Shown here piece by piece: positions 1-8,910 of a stretch of 50,188 nt of DNA (within the stretch, counting starts at the first letter, position 1; each line of letters starts with the position of its first letter). Position numbers and translations under genes: made by a program. The notes under the pieces are model-generated. The model saw only the letters and a list, made by a program, of their open reading frames with translations, ran no database searches and was not told where the DNA came from. This stretch comes from Chitinophagaceae bacterium (lineage in GTDB: Bacteria; Bacteroidota; Bacteroidia; Chitinophagales; Chitinophagaceae), in the NCBI GenBank assembly GCA_004173235.1, contig SEAC01000013.1:1-50188 (forward strand). The letters are read 5' to 3'.

Positions 1-335
1 CGGGCAGCGGGGCGCGAGGGAGCGATACCCATGCGGAAAACGGTGTTGTCCAGACGGGCTTCCAATAACTTGATCAGGTTTTCACCTGTAACACCCTTAC
101 GGCGGGCAGCTTCGTCGAACGTGCGGCGGAACTGCTTTTCGAGGAGGCCGTAAGTGTACTTGGCCTTTTGCTTTTCGCGGAGCTGGAGGGCATACTCACC
201 GAGCTGTTTGCGCTTTCGCAGCGCACCGTGCTGTCCAGGAGGGTTTGAGTTTTTGCTCAGCCATTTGCCATTGCCCAGGATGGGCTCTCCGAAAATGCGG
301 GAGATTTTGGTCTTGGGACCAGTGTAACGTGCCAT
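1..335 (-). CDS. rpsD: 30S ribosomal protein S4, partial
   Basis: The N-terminal 111 residues of S4 are present; the rest lies beyond the left edge. S4 binds 16S rRNA and starts assembly of the small subunit body. The start [13 protein letters not shown], the stretch [11 protein letters not shown] and the S4 RNA-binding region ([17 protein letters not shown], near residues 88-104) are diagnostic. The start is the ATG at 335. It is the last visible gene of an infA-rpmJ-rpsM-rpsK-rpsD cluster, and a 176-base spacer carrying an inverted repeat separates it from rpsK. The next genes outside the window would be expected to be rpoA and rplQ (inference from conserved order). Confidence 0.97.
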   Translation of the reverse strand, partial: MARYTGPKTKISRIFGEPILGNGKWLSKNSNPPGQHGALRKRKQLGEYALQLREKQKAKYTYGLLEKQFRRTFDEAARRKGVTGENLIKLLEARLDNTVFRMGIAPSRPAA

Positions 336-460
336 AGTTTATTTCATTTCCGCTTTTTAGAATTCGGCACAACCATCGGTAAAAACGGTAAAAATTAATG
401 GTGCACCCTTTAGTTAAATGAAAGCCCTGGCGGGAGAAAAATGTATGATGTCTGATGTAG

Positions 461-503
461 GATGTCGGATCTGAAGTAAATCAGCGATCAGACATCCGAC
501 ATC
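461..503. repeat. Inverted repeat in the rpsK-rpsD spacer
   Basis: Arms 461-474 and 488-503 share the word GATGTCGGAT and a CTGA end, and pair after a two-base gap. The flanking bases repeat the same word loosely (ATGATG, CTGATGTAGGATGTC). The same GACATC/GATGTC vocabulary recurs at 7577-7600 and 25178-25232. It lies inside the ribosomal protein operon, so it would be transcribed as a hairpin between rpsK and rpsD. Confidence 0.7.
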
Positions 504-511
504 AGCGATCG

Positions 512-925
512 TTATACGCGGCGTTTCTTCGGAGGACGGCATCCGTTGTGGGGCAGCGGGGTCACGTCTTTGATCATTGCTACTTCGATTCCGCTCTGTG
601 CGAGGGCGCGGATAGCGCTTTCGCGACCGGCACCGGGGCCTTTCACGAATACGTCTACACGCTTCACACCTGCGTCGATCGCTACTTTAGCAGCGTCGCT
701 GGATGCCATCTGGGCAGCATAGGGCGTGTTCTTCTTGGAACCACGGAAACCCATCTTGCCGGCAGAAGCCCAGCTGATCACCTGGCCACTCTTGTTGGTC
801 AGGGAGATGATGATGTTGTTGAATGTTGCGCTGATGTGCGCGTCACCGTAGGCGTCAACCTTTACGATGCGCTTCTTGGCGGCTGCTTTCGCAGATTGTT
901 GTCCACCTTTTTGTGCTTTTGCCAT
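512..925 (-). CDS. rpsK: 30S ribosomal protein S11
   Basis: A 137-residue S11, which forms part of the platform of the small subunit next to the mRNA exit region. The family core is clear: [19 protein letters not shown] near residues 29-47, the [14 protein letters not shown] stretch, [14 protein letters not shown], and the conserved C-terminus [18 protein letters not shown]. The start is the ATG at 925 (MAKAQKGG); the frame stays open further upstream, but the extra residues do not resemble S11. It sits 242 bases after rpsM, an unusually long gap for this operon, and 176 bases before rpsD. Confidence 0.98.
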   Translation of the reverse strand: MAKAQKGGQQSAKAAAKKRIVKVDAYGDAHISATFNNIIISLTNKSGQVISWASAGKMGFRGSKKNTPYAAQMASSDAAKVAIDAGVKRVDVFVKGPGAGRESAIRALAQSGIEVAMIKDVTPLPHNGCRPPKKRRV

Positions 926-970
926 GTTTGAAACAGGTACTCTTGTTATTATTAATCCGACCCTTACCCG

Positions 971-1009
971 GTGAGATTGCTTCCCTTGCCCGAGGCGAGG
1001 TCGCAATGA
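971..1009. repeat. Interspersed inverted repeat of the ATTGC...GCAAT type
   Basis: The segment reads ATTGCTTCCC through to GGTCGCAATGACG, with ATTGC and GCAAT as outer arms and a GC-rich inner part containing GCCCGAGGCG. It resembles a kind of interspersed word found in spacers of many bacterial genomes (from memory, not searched). It lies in the rpsM-rpsK spacer. Confidence 0.45.
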
Positions 1010-1110
1010 CGCCGTATTGGTGATCGCCGTTCCTACCCTCCCCCGGCACCGCGGGATCCAGCGTAGAAATGGAATGTACTGGTGCTATAAAGGGCCCATG
1101 CATTCAAGCA

Positions 1111-1143
1111 GCAAACTGCAAGCGGGTTGCGCTTGCAGTTTGC
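1111..1143. repeat. Perfect 14-bp hairpin in the rpsM-rpsK spacer
   Basis: Left arm 1111-1124 (GCAAACTGCAAGCG) is the exact reverse complement of right arm 1130-1143, with a five-base loop GGTTG. Neither side carries a run of T, so it does not look like an intrinsic terminator. As it lies 25 bases after the rpsM stop, it may act in RNA processing or tune downstream expression (inference). The word AAACTGCAA recurs at 10040-10072 and around 18150. Confidence 0.75.
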
Positions 1144-1167
1144 GACAGGAGCGCGAGGCTCATTATC

Positions 1168-1548
1168 TTACTTCTTGGGTGCCTTCTTCTTACCGGCAAC
1201 CGTCTTGCGCTTGCCCTTACGGGTGCGGCTGTTCGTTTTGGTGCGCTGTCCGCGAACGGGCAGGCCCTTACGGTGACGGAGGCCACGATAGCAGGCGATA
1301 TCGAGGAGGCGCTTGATCGCCATCTGGGTTTCCGAACGCAGCTGGCCTTCCACCTTGAATTCATCGGTGATCGCAGTACGGATCGCGTTCAGGTCCTCAT
1401 CGTTCCACTCATTCACGCGCTTGCTGCGGTCAATGTTGTGTTTGTCGAGGATATAGCGGGCTGTAGCGGGACCAATACCGTAGATATAGGTCAGGCCGAT
1501 TTCGCCTCTTTTGTTTTTGGGTAAGTCAACACCGGCAATACGTGCCAT
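1168..1548 (-). CDS. rpsM: 30S ribosomal protein S13
   Basis: A 126-residue S13, the small-subunit head protein that contacts the P-site tRNA and the large subunit. Characteristic segments are [20 protein letters not shown] at the start, the helix-hairpin-helix region [14 protein letters not shown], and [19 protein letters not shown] near residues 88-106, followed by a Lys/Arg-rich tail ending KKKAPKK. The start ATG at 1548 gives the standard N-terminus. It lies 45 bases downstream of rpmJ in the same operon. Confidence 0.98.
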   Translation of the reverse strand: MARIAGVDLPKNKRGEIGLTYIYGIGPATARYILDKHNIDRSKRVNEWNDEDLNAIRTAITDEFKVEGQLRSETQMAIKRLLDIACYRGLRHRKGLPVRGQRTKTNSRTRKGKRKTVAGKKKAPKK

Positions 1549-1593
1549 AAGTACTATTCAGTTTTTACTAATTACAAATGATGGGGGCAAAGA

Positions 1594-1710
1594 TCAACCC
1601 TGGCGCTGCTTGTAGCGGGGGTTTTTCTTGTTGATCACATACAGTCTGCCCTTGCGGCGCACGATCTTGCAGTCGGCGCTGCGTTTTTTGATAGAAGCTC
1701 TTACTTTCAT
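1594..1710 (-). CDS. rpmJ: 50S ribosomal protein L36
   Basis: A 38-residue L36: [17 protein letters not shown], then [21 protein letters not shown]. It is the short form of the protein with one zinc-type Cys (residue 14) rather than the usual Cys/His set, so zinc binding is probably lost; this C-minus form is common in Bacteroidota (family knowledge). It is bounded by an ATG at 1710 and a TGA at 1594-1596, and lies 42 bases after infA. Confidence 0.95.
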   Translation of the reverse strand: MKVRASIKKRSADCKIVRRKGRLYVINKKNPRYKQRQG

Positions 1711-1752
1711 GGTTCTCAGTTTATGCGTGGGCTCGTCGCCACCGCTATTGTT

Positions 1753-1971
1753 TTATTTATAACGGAAGTTGATACGTCCTCTCGACAGATCGTAAGGACT
1801 CAACTCCACGCCCACTTTATCACCCGGAAGGATCCGTATGTAGTGCATGCGCATCTTACCTGAAATGGTGGCGATGATCTCGTGCCCGTTTTCCAGTTTT
1901 ACCCGGAACATAGCGTTCGACAATGCCTCTAGAATAATTCCGTCCTGCTTAATTAATGGCTGCTTCGACAT
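1753..1971 (-). CDS. infA: Translation initiation factor IF-1
   Basis: A 72-residue S1-like OB-fold protein that occupies the ribosomal A site during initiation. Visible segments are [21 protein letters not shown], the G-M-R-HYIRI-PGDKV core and the C-terminus [14 protein letters not shown]. The start is the ATG at 1971, giving [11 protein letters not shown]; the frame continues far upstream without resembling IF-1. A TATCTTTG -7 element 17 bases upstream and a terminator just before it show that infA heads its own transcription unit here. Confidence 0.97.
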   Translation of the reverse strand: MSKQPLIKQDGIILEALSNAMFRVKLENGHEIIATISGKMRMHYIRILPGDKVGVELSPYDLSRGRINFRYK

Positions 1972-1987
1972 ACAGATTTTGGGAGCG

Positions 1988-1995
1988 CAAAGATA
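1988..1995 (-). promoter_or_regulatory. Bacteroidota -7 promoter element before infA
   Basis: TATCTTTG on the minus strand matches TAnnTTTG exactly, 17 bases before the infA ATG and just downstream of the terminator of the preceding gene. No clear TTTG box was seen at the expected -33 position. Confidence 0.6.
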
Positions 1996-2010
1996 GGATT
2001 CTTTTCCCGT

Positions 2011-2041
2011 AAAAAGAAAAAAGAGCCGCGTTTTGCGGCTC
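2011..2041 (-). terminator. Rho-independent terminator after the 136-residue gene
   Basis: On the minus strand the stem GAGCCGC-AAAAC-GCGGCTC (2023-2041) is followed by a run of T broken by one C (2011-2022). It ends the gene at 2076-2486 and insulates infA. Confidence 0.8.
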
Positions 2042-2075
2042 AAAGGTGCGGTTTTTTCACAAATTGAAGGGAAAA

Positions 2076-2486
2076 TCAGGCGGTAGCTCCCCGCTCGAGC
2101 ACCATTTTGGTCATCTCGAGGTGGTGATTCTGGAGCTCGTGGAGGTAAAGCGGGTTGTGAAAATGACGCCGGTCTTCGCGATACCAGATCTCCATATCGG
2201 TATAATTTCCCGGTTCGCGGAGGAGGATGCGGAAGGGTCCTTTTTTGAACTTCACCGTACCGTCGCCCAGTTCTTCCTTTTCGAAGCCCAGCACGCTTAC
2301 GAGGCCATGCTCCGACATCGGGATGGGAACGATCTGCTCTGGCGGATACCAGAATTCCTGTATGCCATTGTCCACACAAGCCATGTTTTCGTCGCGGCTG
2401 GTATCGGTTACCAGTCCTTCACGCTCTGTGCCGTCGTCGAGCACGCGGACTACATCGCCGGGCTTGAGATCCGAGATTTTAATCAT
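2076..2486 (-). CDS. Conserved hypothetical protein, 136 residues
   Basis: I do not recognise a named family. The N-terminus ([17 protein letters not shown], then REGLVTD) resembles a small SH3-like or KOW-like beta barrel, followed by a charged middle ([20 protein letters not shown]) and a C-terminal helix ([19 protein letters not shown]) rich in His and Leu that could mediate dimer contacts. There is no signal peptide or membrane segment, so it is probably cytoplasmic. It is a single-gene unit with its own terminator, and a near-match -7 element (TATATTCG) lies upstream. A link to the neighbouring translation genes is possible but not shown. Confidence 0.75.
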   Translation of the reverse strand: MIKISDLKPGDVVRVLDDGTEREGLVTDTSRDENMACVDNGIQEFWYPPEQIVPIPMSEHGLVSVLGFEKEELGDGTVKFKKGPFRILLREPGNYTDMEIWYREDRRHFHNPLYLHELQNHHLEMTKMVLERGATA

Positions 2487-2557
2487 ATAGCCTTTGTTTT
2501 TCCGAATATAAGCAAAAAAAGTTCCGGGTTACCAAACACAAAATGCAGCTCTATCCC

Positions 2558-5500
2558 TTAAGGCCGCACGATACGCTCCACGCTGCCATCAGCAAACCGC
2601 AGCAGGTAACATCCGGCCGCGAGCGCGCTCAGGTCGGAGACGGTGGTGCCCGAGCGGAGCGGGATACGGCGAAGTTCGCGGCCCGACAGGTCGCACAGCG
2701 ATGCTTCCGTATTGACCAACGCACCGGCCGCCAGGATCGTAACCGAATGACGCACCAAGGTAGGGTACACCTGCACCCCTCCCCCTGCCGACCGGCGCAC
2801 ATGTACCATAGCCGAGTAGCGGAAACTTCCATCGAGGTCTGCGGAGCGAAGGCGGTACAAACGCACGGGGCTAACCCATGGAGCAGCGTCGAGGAGTTGA
2901 TAGCGGTGCATGCCGGCACTGTTTTGCGCAGCCACCGTACCGATAGCTTCGAAGCGGCGATCGCCGTTGCTGCGCTCCACTACAAAATGGCTCAACGCGC
3001 GTTCGTCGGTAGTGGTCCAGCTCACACCAACGCCGTTGCCTGCGACGCGGCCTTCGAAAGAGAGCAGCGTCAGCGGGAGCGGTGCGCTCTGTGTTTTCGC
3101 AAAGAACCCGCTGAAACCCTCCACGTCGAACGTTACTTCCCAGCGCGCGCCTGTTGCATTCCAGATGATATGGGCGTCCGACGGATCGATGTTGATGATG
3201 CCCCCGTTGTAGGTGCCCGGAAGCCCGCTGCCATCGTTGCTGGTGCCGCTTCGCTTTTCGATACGGAGATTGGCAATGCCTGCCGAATCCTGTGGACCCG
3301 CCGGAAGCTTCCTCACATTCGTTGCATTGAAGGCATCAAAGTCGGCCTGCGAAAAGTAGAGTGTAACCGTGCCCGAGGCTGACTCCGGATCTGTAGCAGG
3401 TGTGATCTCATAGTGGCGTCGCACATAGCCTTCGGGCTGCGCCGGCTCGATCCAGACCCGCGCCGCGGTATTGCCGCTCACGGGGTGCGAACCGGTAGGC
3501 GCTACTGAAGTGATGAGAAGGGCGCAGTTGGTGTTGTAGGTGGTGCTGCCGCTGACATTCAGGGTTTGGGCAGTGTTCAGCGCTGCGAGGCTCATGGAAG
3601 CGGGTGCTATTTCAAAGGTGAGCGTAGCCGTGCCGCCGCAGCCGTTTGCGTTCGCAACGATATAGCTGGCGGACGGAGTGGCCACCGTCGGCAGACCCGT
3701 AATTGCACCGGTGCTTTCATTGAAAGTGAGGCCGGCGGGCAGCGGGCGCGAAAGGGAAAGTGCTGCGGCAGAAACCTTGCGGACCTGGTTGCCATCCTCT
3801 TCAACGAAGCAAAGATTGCCCTCCCGGTCGAAGACAAGGCCCATCGGAGTTTGGACATTTGCACTGAGGGCAGCGCCATCGGCGGAGGGCGTGGAACCAG
3901 TGCCCGCGATCGTGGACACAACACCATTGCTGCTGATCTTACGGATGCGGTTATTGCCGCGGTCACCGATATAAACGTTACCTGCTTCATCCACCGCGAT
4001 GCCGGATGGATGGAAGAAGCTGGCTGTAGCTGCAGCACCATCGCTGAAGCCCGCCGATCCGCCTGCCAGCACCGATACAGTACTGTCTTGTGTGATCTTC
4101 CGGATTCTACTGCCTCCCATCTCCGCTACATAGATAATCCCCGACGGGGTGCGTGCGATAGCGACGGGTGAAGTGAATTGGGTCACGATCGAGGGTTCAT
4201 TGGCGGGAAAGCCCGTTCTGGCACCGGCAAATGTCGTTACTACCCCTCCCGGCGTGATCTTCCGGATGCAGTGATTATTGCGGTCGGCAACATAAACATT
4301 ACCCGACTCGTCAACGGCCAGTGCGGTAGGGTTGTTGAAGCTCGCCGACGTTCCTACGCCATTGCTAAAACCCTGTGTTCCGCCCGCCAGGATGGTCACC
4401 ACTCCCTGGGGTGTGACCGTCCGGATCCGATGTGCAGCCTGCTCGGCAACATACAGGTTGCCTCCCGCATCAATGGCCAGGCCTGTTGGGGTACTCAACC
4501 CGGATGCGAGCGTGGTGACCACGCCATTGCGCGCCAGCCTGCGTATGCGCCCGTTTTTCGAATCGGCCACATAAAGGTTCCCGGCGGTGTCGCAAACGAT
4601 CGCGGTTGGCCCATTGAACCGGGCCGCAATGCCAATGGCGTCAACTAATCCTGAGGCCGGCGCTCCTGCCAACGTGGTTACCATCCGTGCGGGAGCCGAC
4701 GAAGGGCCGGGGCCGGAAGGCGCCAGCGCGGGCAACGCCGAACCGATGCAAAAGCTCGAAGGCACGTCGCTATAGGTGATTGGAAAAACAGCCTTCACTT
4801 CCACTGCGATAGGGGCCATTGGCCCTTCGCATCCTGCAACGGTTTGCGACACCCACCAGGTGCTGATGCCGGGATCCGCAGAAGAAGGCGTGGGCGCGGT
4901 GGCCGAGGCGGTGCCGCCCGATGCCTGCGTGTACCACAGGAGGTTGTTGCCGGTGGCGGCAAGAGCTTCCGTGGGGCTGTTCTGGCAATACGATATGGAA
5001 CCGGCGGCCGGAGTCGGAGCAGCGGGCAGCGGTTTGACCGTAACACTGGATGCCGCACGCCCGCTTTCGCATCCGTTCTCCGTTTGCGATGCATAGTAGC
5101 TGCGTGTGCTCAGGTTGGTAGAAAGCGGCAAGGCCGAACCGCCGGTGGGGGTGTTATACCACTTAATCGAAGCGCCATCCGCAACGAGGTCGTTAACCGT
5201 TGCAGCGGCACAAAAAGCCTGCGCAGAGGTTGAAGGTGCCGCAACGGTGACGATAGTGACTGCGGCTTCGGAACGGCTGCTCCGGCAACCTGAAGTTGTA
5301 GCTGCTGCAACAAAATAGGAACCACTCGAAAGAACCGTATTGGAGGGCAGAACGGCGGTACTCGTTTGGGAAGCGAACCAAAGCGTGGTGCTCGCCGGCG
5401 CCGGCGAAAGCGAAGCCAGCGTGCTGCCTGTGCACTTTCCCTGTGCCGCTACCGTGGGAGCTGCGGGGGCGGTTGTGCCTGAAATTACCGCGGGAGATGC

Positions 5501-6235
5501 CGATAGCCAGTTGGAACTGGAGCCGCTAAGGGCAAAGTTGACAAGTGTTCCGTTTGCCGCCGTTGGCGAAGCATCGGTAAGTGTTGTTAAGCCGGTATTC
5601 ACCCCGGCGCCGGTGCCCTGGTTGAACCGGTAATAACGTACCAGTCCGGGCTCGCTGCCCGACAGCTCACAATTTTTTCGCTGCGCGATGACGGCTGCTC
5701 CAAGGTCATAATTCCATACCCGAAATTCATCCATCATGCCTACGAAATATTGGCCCGTTCCGCCTACGCTGCCTAAGTAGGCTGTTCCGACGGCCGTTGT
5801 GTTGGCCGTTGCCGTACGTGATGCGTTGAGCACACCATCGATATAGATCGCCTGAAGGCGCGTGGTGTTGTTGTAGGTGCAGGCGTAGTGATGCCAGTTA
5901 ATATCGGTCACTGCCGTGGTAGCATCCAGGTCGTCGGACCAGAAACTGAAAGACAGCACGTTATTCAATCGGAAAAGAACACCTGCAAACTCGCCCGCAG
6001 TGCTGCTGCCCTGCGAAAAAACATACTGGTAGGCCCCGAAGCCGCCTTGCCGTCTTGCCCAGAATTCGATGGTAAAGGACTGGTTGGCAAAGTCGAAAGC
6101 AGGCATAGTTACACGGTCATTGATGCCATCGAAGCGCAGTTGGTTGCCTGCTTGCGCATGCGCAGTGAGCGAAGCGGGAACAACAAAAAGGAGTGCGAGC
6201 AGCAGGGTGCCGCATGCATGCAAGATTGGTCTCAT
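2558..6235 (-). CDS. Secreted LamG / NHL-repeat protein with T9SS sorting domain
   Basis: A 1225-residue exported protein. In order: signal peptide (1-28, ending AHAQ); a LamG concanavalin-like domain (about 33-205, with FTIEFWARR and MMDEFRVWNYDLG); several Cys-containing Ig-like modules (about 250-490) that repeat phrases such as LWFASQT and WYNTPTGG; at least six NHL repeats (about 525-820) with the signature GNxYVADxxNxxIRKI, predicted to form a beta propeller; further beta domains; and a C-terminal type A T9SS domain (about 1148-1225, with VYPTLVRHSV and LAAGCYLLRFADGS). It is probably carried across the outer membrane by the type IX system and anchored or released. The ligand is unknown. 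It is monocistronic. Confidence 0.85.
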   Translation of the reverse strand: MRPILHACGTLLLALLFVVPASLTAHAQAGNQLRFDGINDRVTMPAFDFANQSFTIEFWARRQGGFGAYQYVFSQGSSTAGEFAGVLFRLNNVLSFSFWSDDLDATTAVTDINWHHYACTYNNTTRLQAIYIDGVLNASRTATANTTAVGTAYLGSVGGTGQYFVGMMDEFRVWNYDLGAAVIAQRKNCELSGSEPGLVRYYRFNQGTGAGVNTGLTTLTDASPTAANGTLVNFALSGSSSNWLSASPAVISGTTAPAAPTVAAQGKCTGSTLASLSPAPASTTLWFASQTSTAVLPSNTVLSSGSYFVAAATTSGCRSSRSEAAVTIVTVAAPSTSAQAFCAAATVNDLVADGASIKWYNTPTGGSALPLSTNLSTRSYYASQTENGCESGRAASSVTVKPLPAAPTPAAGSISYCQNSPTEALAATGNNLLWYTQASGGTASATAPTPSSADPGISTWWVSQTVAGCEGPMAPIAVEVKAVFPITYSDVPSSFCIGSALPALAPSGPGPSSAPARMVTTLAGAPASGLVDAIGIAARFNGPTAIVCDTAGNLYVADSKNGRIRRLARNGVVTTLASGLSTPTGLAIDAGGNLYVAEQAAHRIRTVTPQGVVTILAGGTQGFSNGVGTSASFNNPTALAVDESGNVYVADRNNHCIRKITPGGVVTTFAGARTGFPANEPSIVTQFTSPVAIARTPSGIIYVAEMGGSRIRKITQDSTVSVLAGGSAGFSDGAAATASFFHPSGIAVDEAGNVYIGDRGNNRIRKISSNGVVSTIAGTGSTPSADGAALSANVQTPMGLVFDREGNLCFVEEDGNQVRKVSAAALSLSRPLPAGLTFNESTGAITGLPTVATPSASYIVANANGCGGTATLTFEIAPASMSLAALNTAQTLNVSGSTTYNTNCALLITSVAPTGSHPVSGNTAARVWIEPAQPEGYVRRHYEITPATDPESASGTVTLYFSQADFDAFNATNVRKLPAGPQDSAGIANLRIEKRSGTSNDGSGLPGTYNGGIINIDPSDAHIIWNATGARWEVTFDVEGFSGFFAKTQSAPLPLTLLSFEGRVAGNGVGVSWTTTDERALSHFVVERSNGDRRFEAIGTVAAQNSAGMHRYQLLDAAPWVSPVRLYRLRSADLDGSFRYSAMVHVRRSAGGGVQVYPTLVRHSVTILAAGALVNTEASLCDLSGRELRRIPLRSGTTVSDLSALAAGCYLLRFADGSVERIVRP

Positions 6236-6378
6236 GAAAGCAGTTTTTTGGGTGACTCAACAGGAGCGCGGTTCGTGGAAACACGCTCCCCTATTGAGTT
6301 GCAAGGTACCCGGCGGGTTCCGGCAAGTCAATACCACGGAAGACGATTAATTGCCCGAAAAGACAGACCGGAGCCCGG

Positions 6379-7461
6379 TCAGCCGCCTTTCTGATGCACC
6401 GATGGAAGTACGGAGTAGTACTTTTTGTAGGCAAGCGAGAATTTGCCCGGGTTTTCGTATCCGAGCCGGTCGGCCAGTTCTTTGATGCGGATATCCGGAT
6501 CGGCCTCGAGCAACTCATGAGCATACCGCATCTGCGCTTCCTGGAAATACTGGAAAACGGGCTTGCCGAACACGAGCTTAAAATCTTCCTTCAGCTTGGT
6601 GGGTGATACCTGGAAGCGCTGCGCCAATTGGTCGATGCCGGGAAATTTGCCGTTGATCTGGTCCAGCAGATATTTCTCGAGTTTAAGAATGCGGAGCCTG
6701 ATGTTTCTGGGGATTTCGTAATACTGGTTGGTGAGATTTTCCCGCTCGTATGTTGCCAGGAAATCGTGGAGGAACGAGTGCGCCTCGTCCCGTAGTTCTA
6801 CGGTCGACTCGGAAGGGTTTTCGCGCTGTTGCCGGAAGGCCTCGAGTATCCGCACGAACGAGCCGGGTGGCTCCGCCCCGCCGTCTGGCCACACAATGGC
6901 ATTATTGGGACCACTGAAGAAGTCCAGGAAACGGTGCCGCGACGAAGAAAGGCGGTCCTTCAGGTTTCGCTCGAACCATTCTTCTTCAAAAAAGAGCACG
7001 AGGTGCTGCCCTTCCGTATGCTTGAAATGGCAATCCAGCTCCAGGGCGCGTGGTTTGAGAAACGACCAGCTTCGGTGACTGTACCGTAGTTTGTTCATGA
7101 TCGCTGTATTTTCCCCAGACCGGCTGACGTTGATATTGTAGCTCAGAACGTAGTAGCGGCCCGGGAGATACTGGTCGTAAACGGGTTTGTAGCTGATGTT
7201 CTGCTTGTATTCAGCTGCGGCATACGTAAGCCACAGTCCCTCATCCAGCTCGGCGTACTGGATCGTCGCCCGCAGAAAAGCGTTGTTGCTTTCAATCAGT
7301 CTGCGCTTTGCATCGTGCTTCACAAAGGGCATTCTCCTGAAACTGTTTACGAGTGCAGCGGGAGAGTTGGCAAGGTAGCCAAGCTGATAAAAACCGTCGC
7401 TGTACGTAAAAAAGTAAAGCCTGGCCTGGCGAAGCCAGTTGGTTATGCGGTCACCGAACAT
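6379..7461 (-). CDS. AraC-family transcriptional regulator
   Basis: A 360-residue regulator. The last 100 residues form the double helix-turn-helix domain of AraC/XylS proteins: IDQLAQRFQVSPTKLKEDFK is the first HTH, and IRIKELADRLGYENPGKFSLAYKKYY the second. The N-terminal 250 residues have no family I can name; they are aromatic-rich and probably sense a ligand. The ATG at 7461 gives MFGDRITNW. It precedes the secreted T9SS protein gene in the same direction with a 143-base gap, and follows hmgA. It could control either neighbour, but no operator was identified. Confidence 0.85.
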   Translation of the reverse strand: MFGDRITNWLRQARLYFFTYSDGFYQLGYLANSPAALVNSFRRMPFVKHDAKRRLIESNNAFLRATIQYAELDEGLWLTYAAAEYKQNISYKPVYDQYLPGRYYVLSYNINVSRSGENTAIMNKLRYSHRSWSFLKPRALELDCHFKHTEGQHLVLFFEEEWFERNLKDRLSSSRHRFLDFFSGPNNAIVWPDGGAEPPGSFVRILEAFRQQRENPSESTVELRDEAHSFLHDFLATYERENLTNQYYEIPRNIRLRILKLEKYLLDQINGKFPGIDQLAQRFQVSPTKLKEDFKLVFGKPVFQYFQEAQMRYAHELLEADPDIRIKELADRLGYENPGKFSLAYKKYYSVLPSVHQKGG

Positions 7462-7576
7462 GGTCCTAATGTAAAAAAAAATCGCAGGTGAACCATCAGG
7501 GCGGCGTATTCACCGGACTTGCCCTCCCCGGCTCCTCCGACCGCGAGAAATACAGCGCGCTGCCTTTTTTCTATAA

Positions 7577-7600
7577 CAGACATCCTACATCAGACATCTT
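7577..7600. repeat. Low-complexity CATC word repeat
   Basis: Three close copies of a CAGACATC/CTACATC word lie just after the hmgA stop, of the same type as those at 461-503 and 25178-25232. Confidence 0.55.
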
Positions 7601-7602
7601 CC

Positions 7603-8760
7603 TCACTCTGCCCAACTCATAATATACCCGTCGTTCTCGATCTCCAGCGCCTGCTTCGTCAGCATCAGCGGGTGGAATGTATCCACCATCACGGCGAGCT
7701 CTTTCGTTTCCGTTTTGCCGATGCTCTTCTCTACCGCGCCGGGATGCGGCCCGTGCGGGATGCCGGCGGGGTGCAGCGTGATCATGCCGCGCGTTACGTT
7801 CTTGCGGCTCATGAAGTCGCCATCCACGTAGTAGAGCACTTCATCGGAGTCGATATTGCTGTGGTTGTAGGGAGCGGGGATAGCGTCTGGATGATAATCG
7901 TAGAGGCGCGGCACGAACGAGCACACTACAAAGTTGTGCGCTTCGAAGGTTTGGTGCACGGGTGGCGGTTGGTGAACGCGGCCGGTGATGGGCTCGAAGT
8001 CGTGGATCGAAAAGGCATAGGGGTAGCAGCAGCCGTCCCAGCCCACCACGTCAAACGGGTGCGTGCCGTAGTGGAGGTTGTAGAGGATGCCGCGCTTTTT
8101 GGCCCGGATGATGAAGTCGCCCTGCTCGTCGAAGGTTTCGAGGCCGTAGGGCGCGCGGATGTCGCGCTCGCAAAACGGTGCATGCTCCATCAGCTGGCCA
8201 TACTTGCTCAGGTAGCGTTTGGGAAAGCGAATGGGGCTGAACGATTCGACGATGAAAAGCCGGTTGGCTTCCGTAGCGAACTCGATCTGGTAGATGGTTC
8301 CGCGCGGGATGACGAGGTAATCGCCGTACGCGAAGTCGAGCTTGCCGTACATCGTGTGGAGCACGCCCGACCCTTCGTGGATGAAGATCATCTCGTCGGC
8401 ATCGGTGTTCTTGTAGAAATACGATTTATTGCCCGCCTTGGGTGCCGCCAACACGATGTGCAGGTCATTGTTGACCAACACCGGCACGCGACTCTCGAGG
8501 TAGTCGGCAGCCGGCTTCACATGAAAGCCTTCAAGGCAGCGGTGCTGCAGCATCTTCTCCTCGGCGATCTGCGGCGACACATCCACCGGCTTTTCGGTCT
8601 TGATGATCTTCGTAGGCGGATGCACGTGGTACAGCAGCGAGGAGTCGTTGGAAAAACCTTCCGTAGAGAACAGTTGCTCGGAATAGAGCCCGCCATCGGG
8701 CTTGCGAAACTGCGTGTGGCGCTTATGGGGGATGTTTCCGAGTTTGTGGTAGTAAGGCAT
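7603..8760 (-). CDS. hmgA: Homogentisate 1,2-dioxygenase
   Basis: A 385-residue cupin-fold dioxygenase that opens the ring of homogentisate to maleylacetoacetate with O2 and Fe(II), a step of tyrosine and phenylalanine breakdown. Family segments are PYYHKLGNIPHKRHTQF at the start, LLYHVHPPTK, EMIFIHEGSGVLHTMYGKLDF (first cupin), PRGTIYQIEF, and the iron-site region YYVDGDFMSRKNVTRG then TLHPAGIPHGPHPGA near the C-terminus. The length is normal for the Bacteroidota form. No other tyrosine-degradation gene is adjacent; the gene stands alone between the AraC regulator and a divergent phosphoesterase. A TAACTTTG -7 element lies 26 bases upstream. Confidence 0.93.
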   Translation of the reverse strand: MPYYHKLGNIPHKRHTQFRKPDGGLYSEQLFSTEGFSNDSSLLYHVHPPTKIIKTEKPVDVSPQIAEEKMLQHRCLEGFHVKPAADYLESRVPVLVNNDLHIVLAAPKAGNKSYFYKNTDADEMIFIHEGSGVLHTMYGKLDFAYGDYLVIPRGTIYQIEFATEANRLFIVESFSPIRFPKRYLSKYGQLMEHAPFCERDIRAPYGLETFDEQGDFIIRAKKRGILYNLHYGTHPFDVVGWDGCCYPYAFSIHDFEPITGRVHQPPPVHQTFEAHNFVVCSFVPRLYDYHPDAIPAPYNHSNIDSDEVLYYVDGDFMSRKNVTRGMITLHPAGIPHGPHPGAVEKSIGKTETKELAVMVDTFHPLMLTKQALEIENDGYIMSWAE

Positions 8761-8786
8761 ACAATCGTGGGCTTTTGGGCCGTAAG

Positions 8787-8794
8787 CAAAGTTA
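8787..8794 (-). promoter_or_regulatory. -7 promoter element before hmgA
   Basis: TAACTTTG on the minus strand fits TAnnTTTG exactly and ends 26 bases before the hmgA ATG. It lies next to the long inverted repeat 8804-8910. Confidence 0.55.
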
Positions 8795-8803
8795 ACGGCA
8801 GAA

Positions 8804-8910
8804 AGAGAAAGAACGCAGATGACGCAGATTGTTATGATTCACGCGGATTACATAGCAACAACTACTCTGCGCAAATCTTAAAAATCATAAAAAATCTGCG
8901 TTCTTTCTCT
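8804..8910. repeat. 17-bp inverted repeat between hmgA and the phosphoesterase
   Basis: Left arm 8804-8820 (AGAGAAAGAACGCAGAT) is the exact reverse complement of right arm 8894-8910; further in, TTATGATT on the left pairs with AATCATAA on the right. The 73-base interior repeats the words CGCAGAT and GCGGATTA. The element fills the whole divergent spacer and could be a mobile-repeat remnant or a shared regulatory structure. Confidence 0.7.

Noticed and set aside
7603..8760. Part of a tyrosine-degradation operon
   Set aside because: No fumarylacetoacetase, maleylacetoacetate isomerase or 4-hydroxyphenylpyruvate dioxygenase gene is adjacent.
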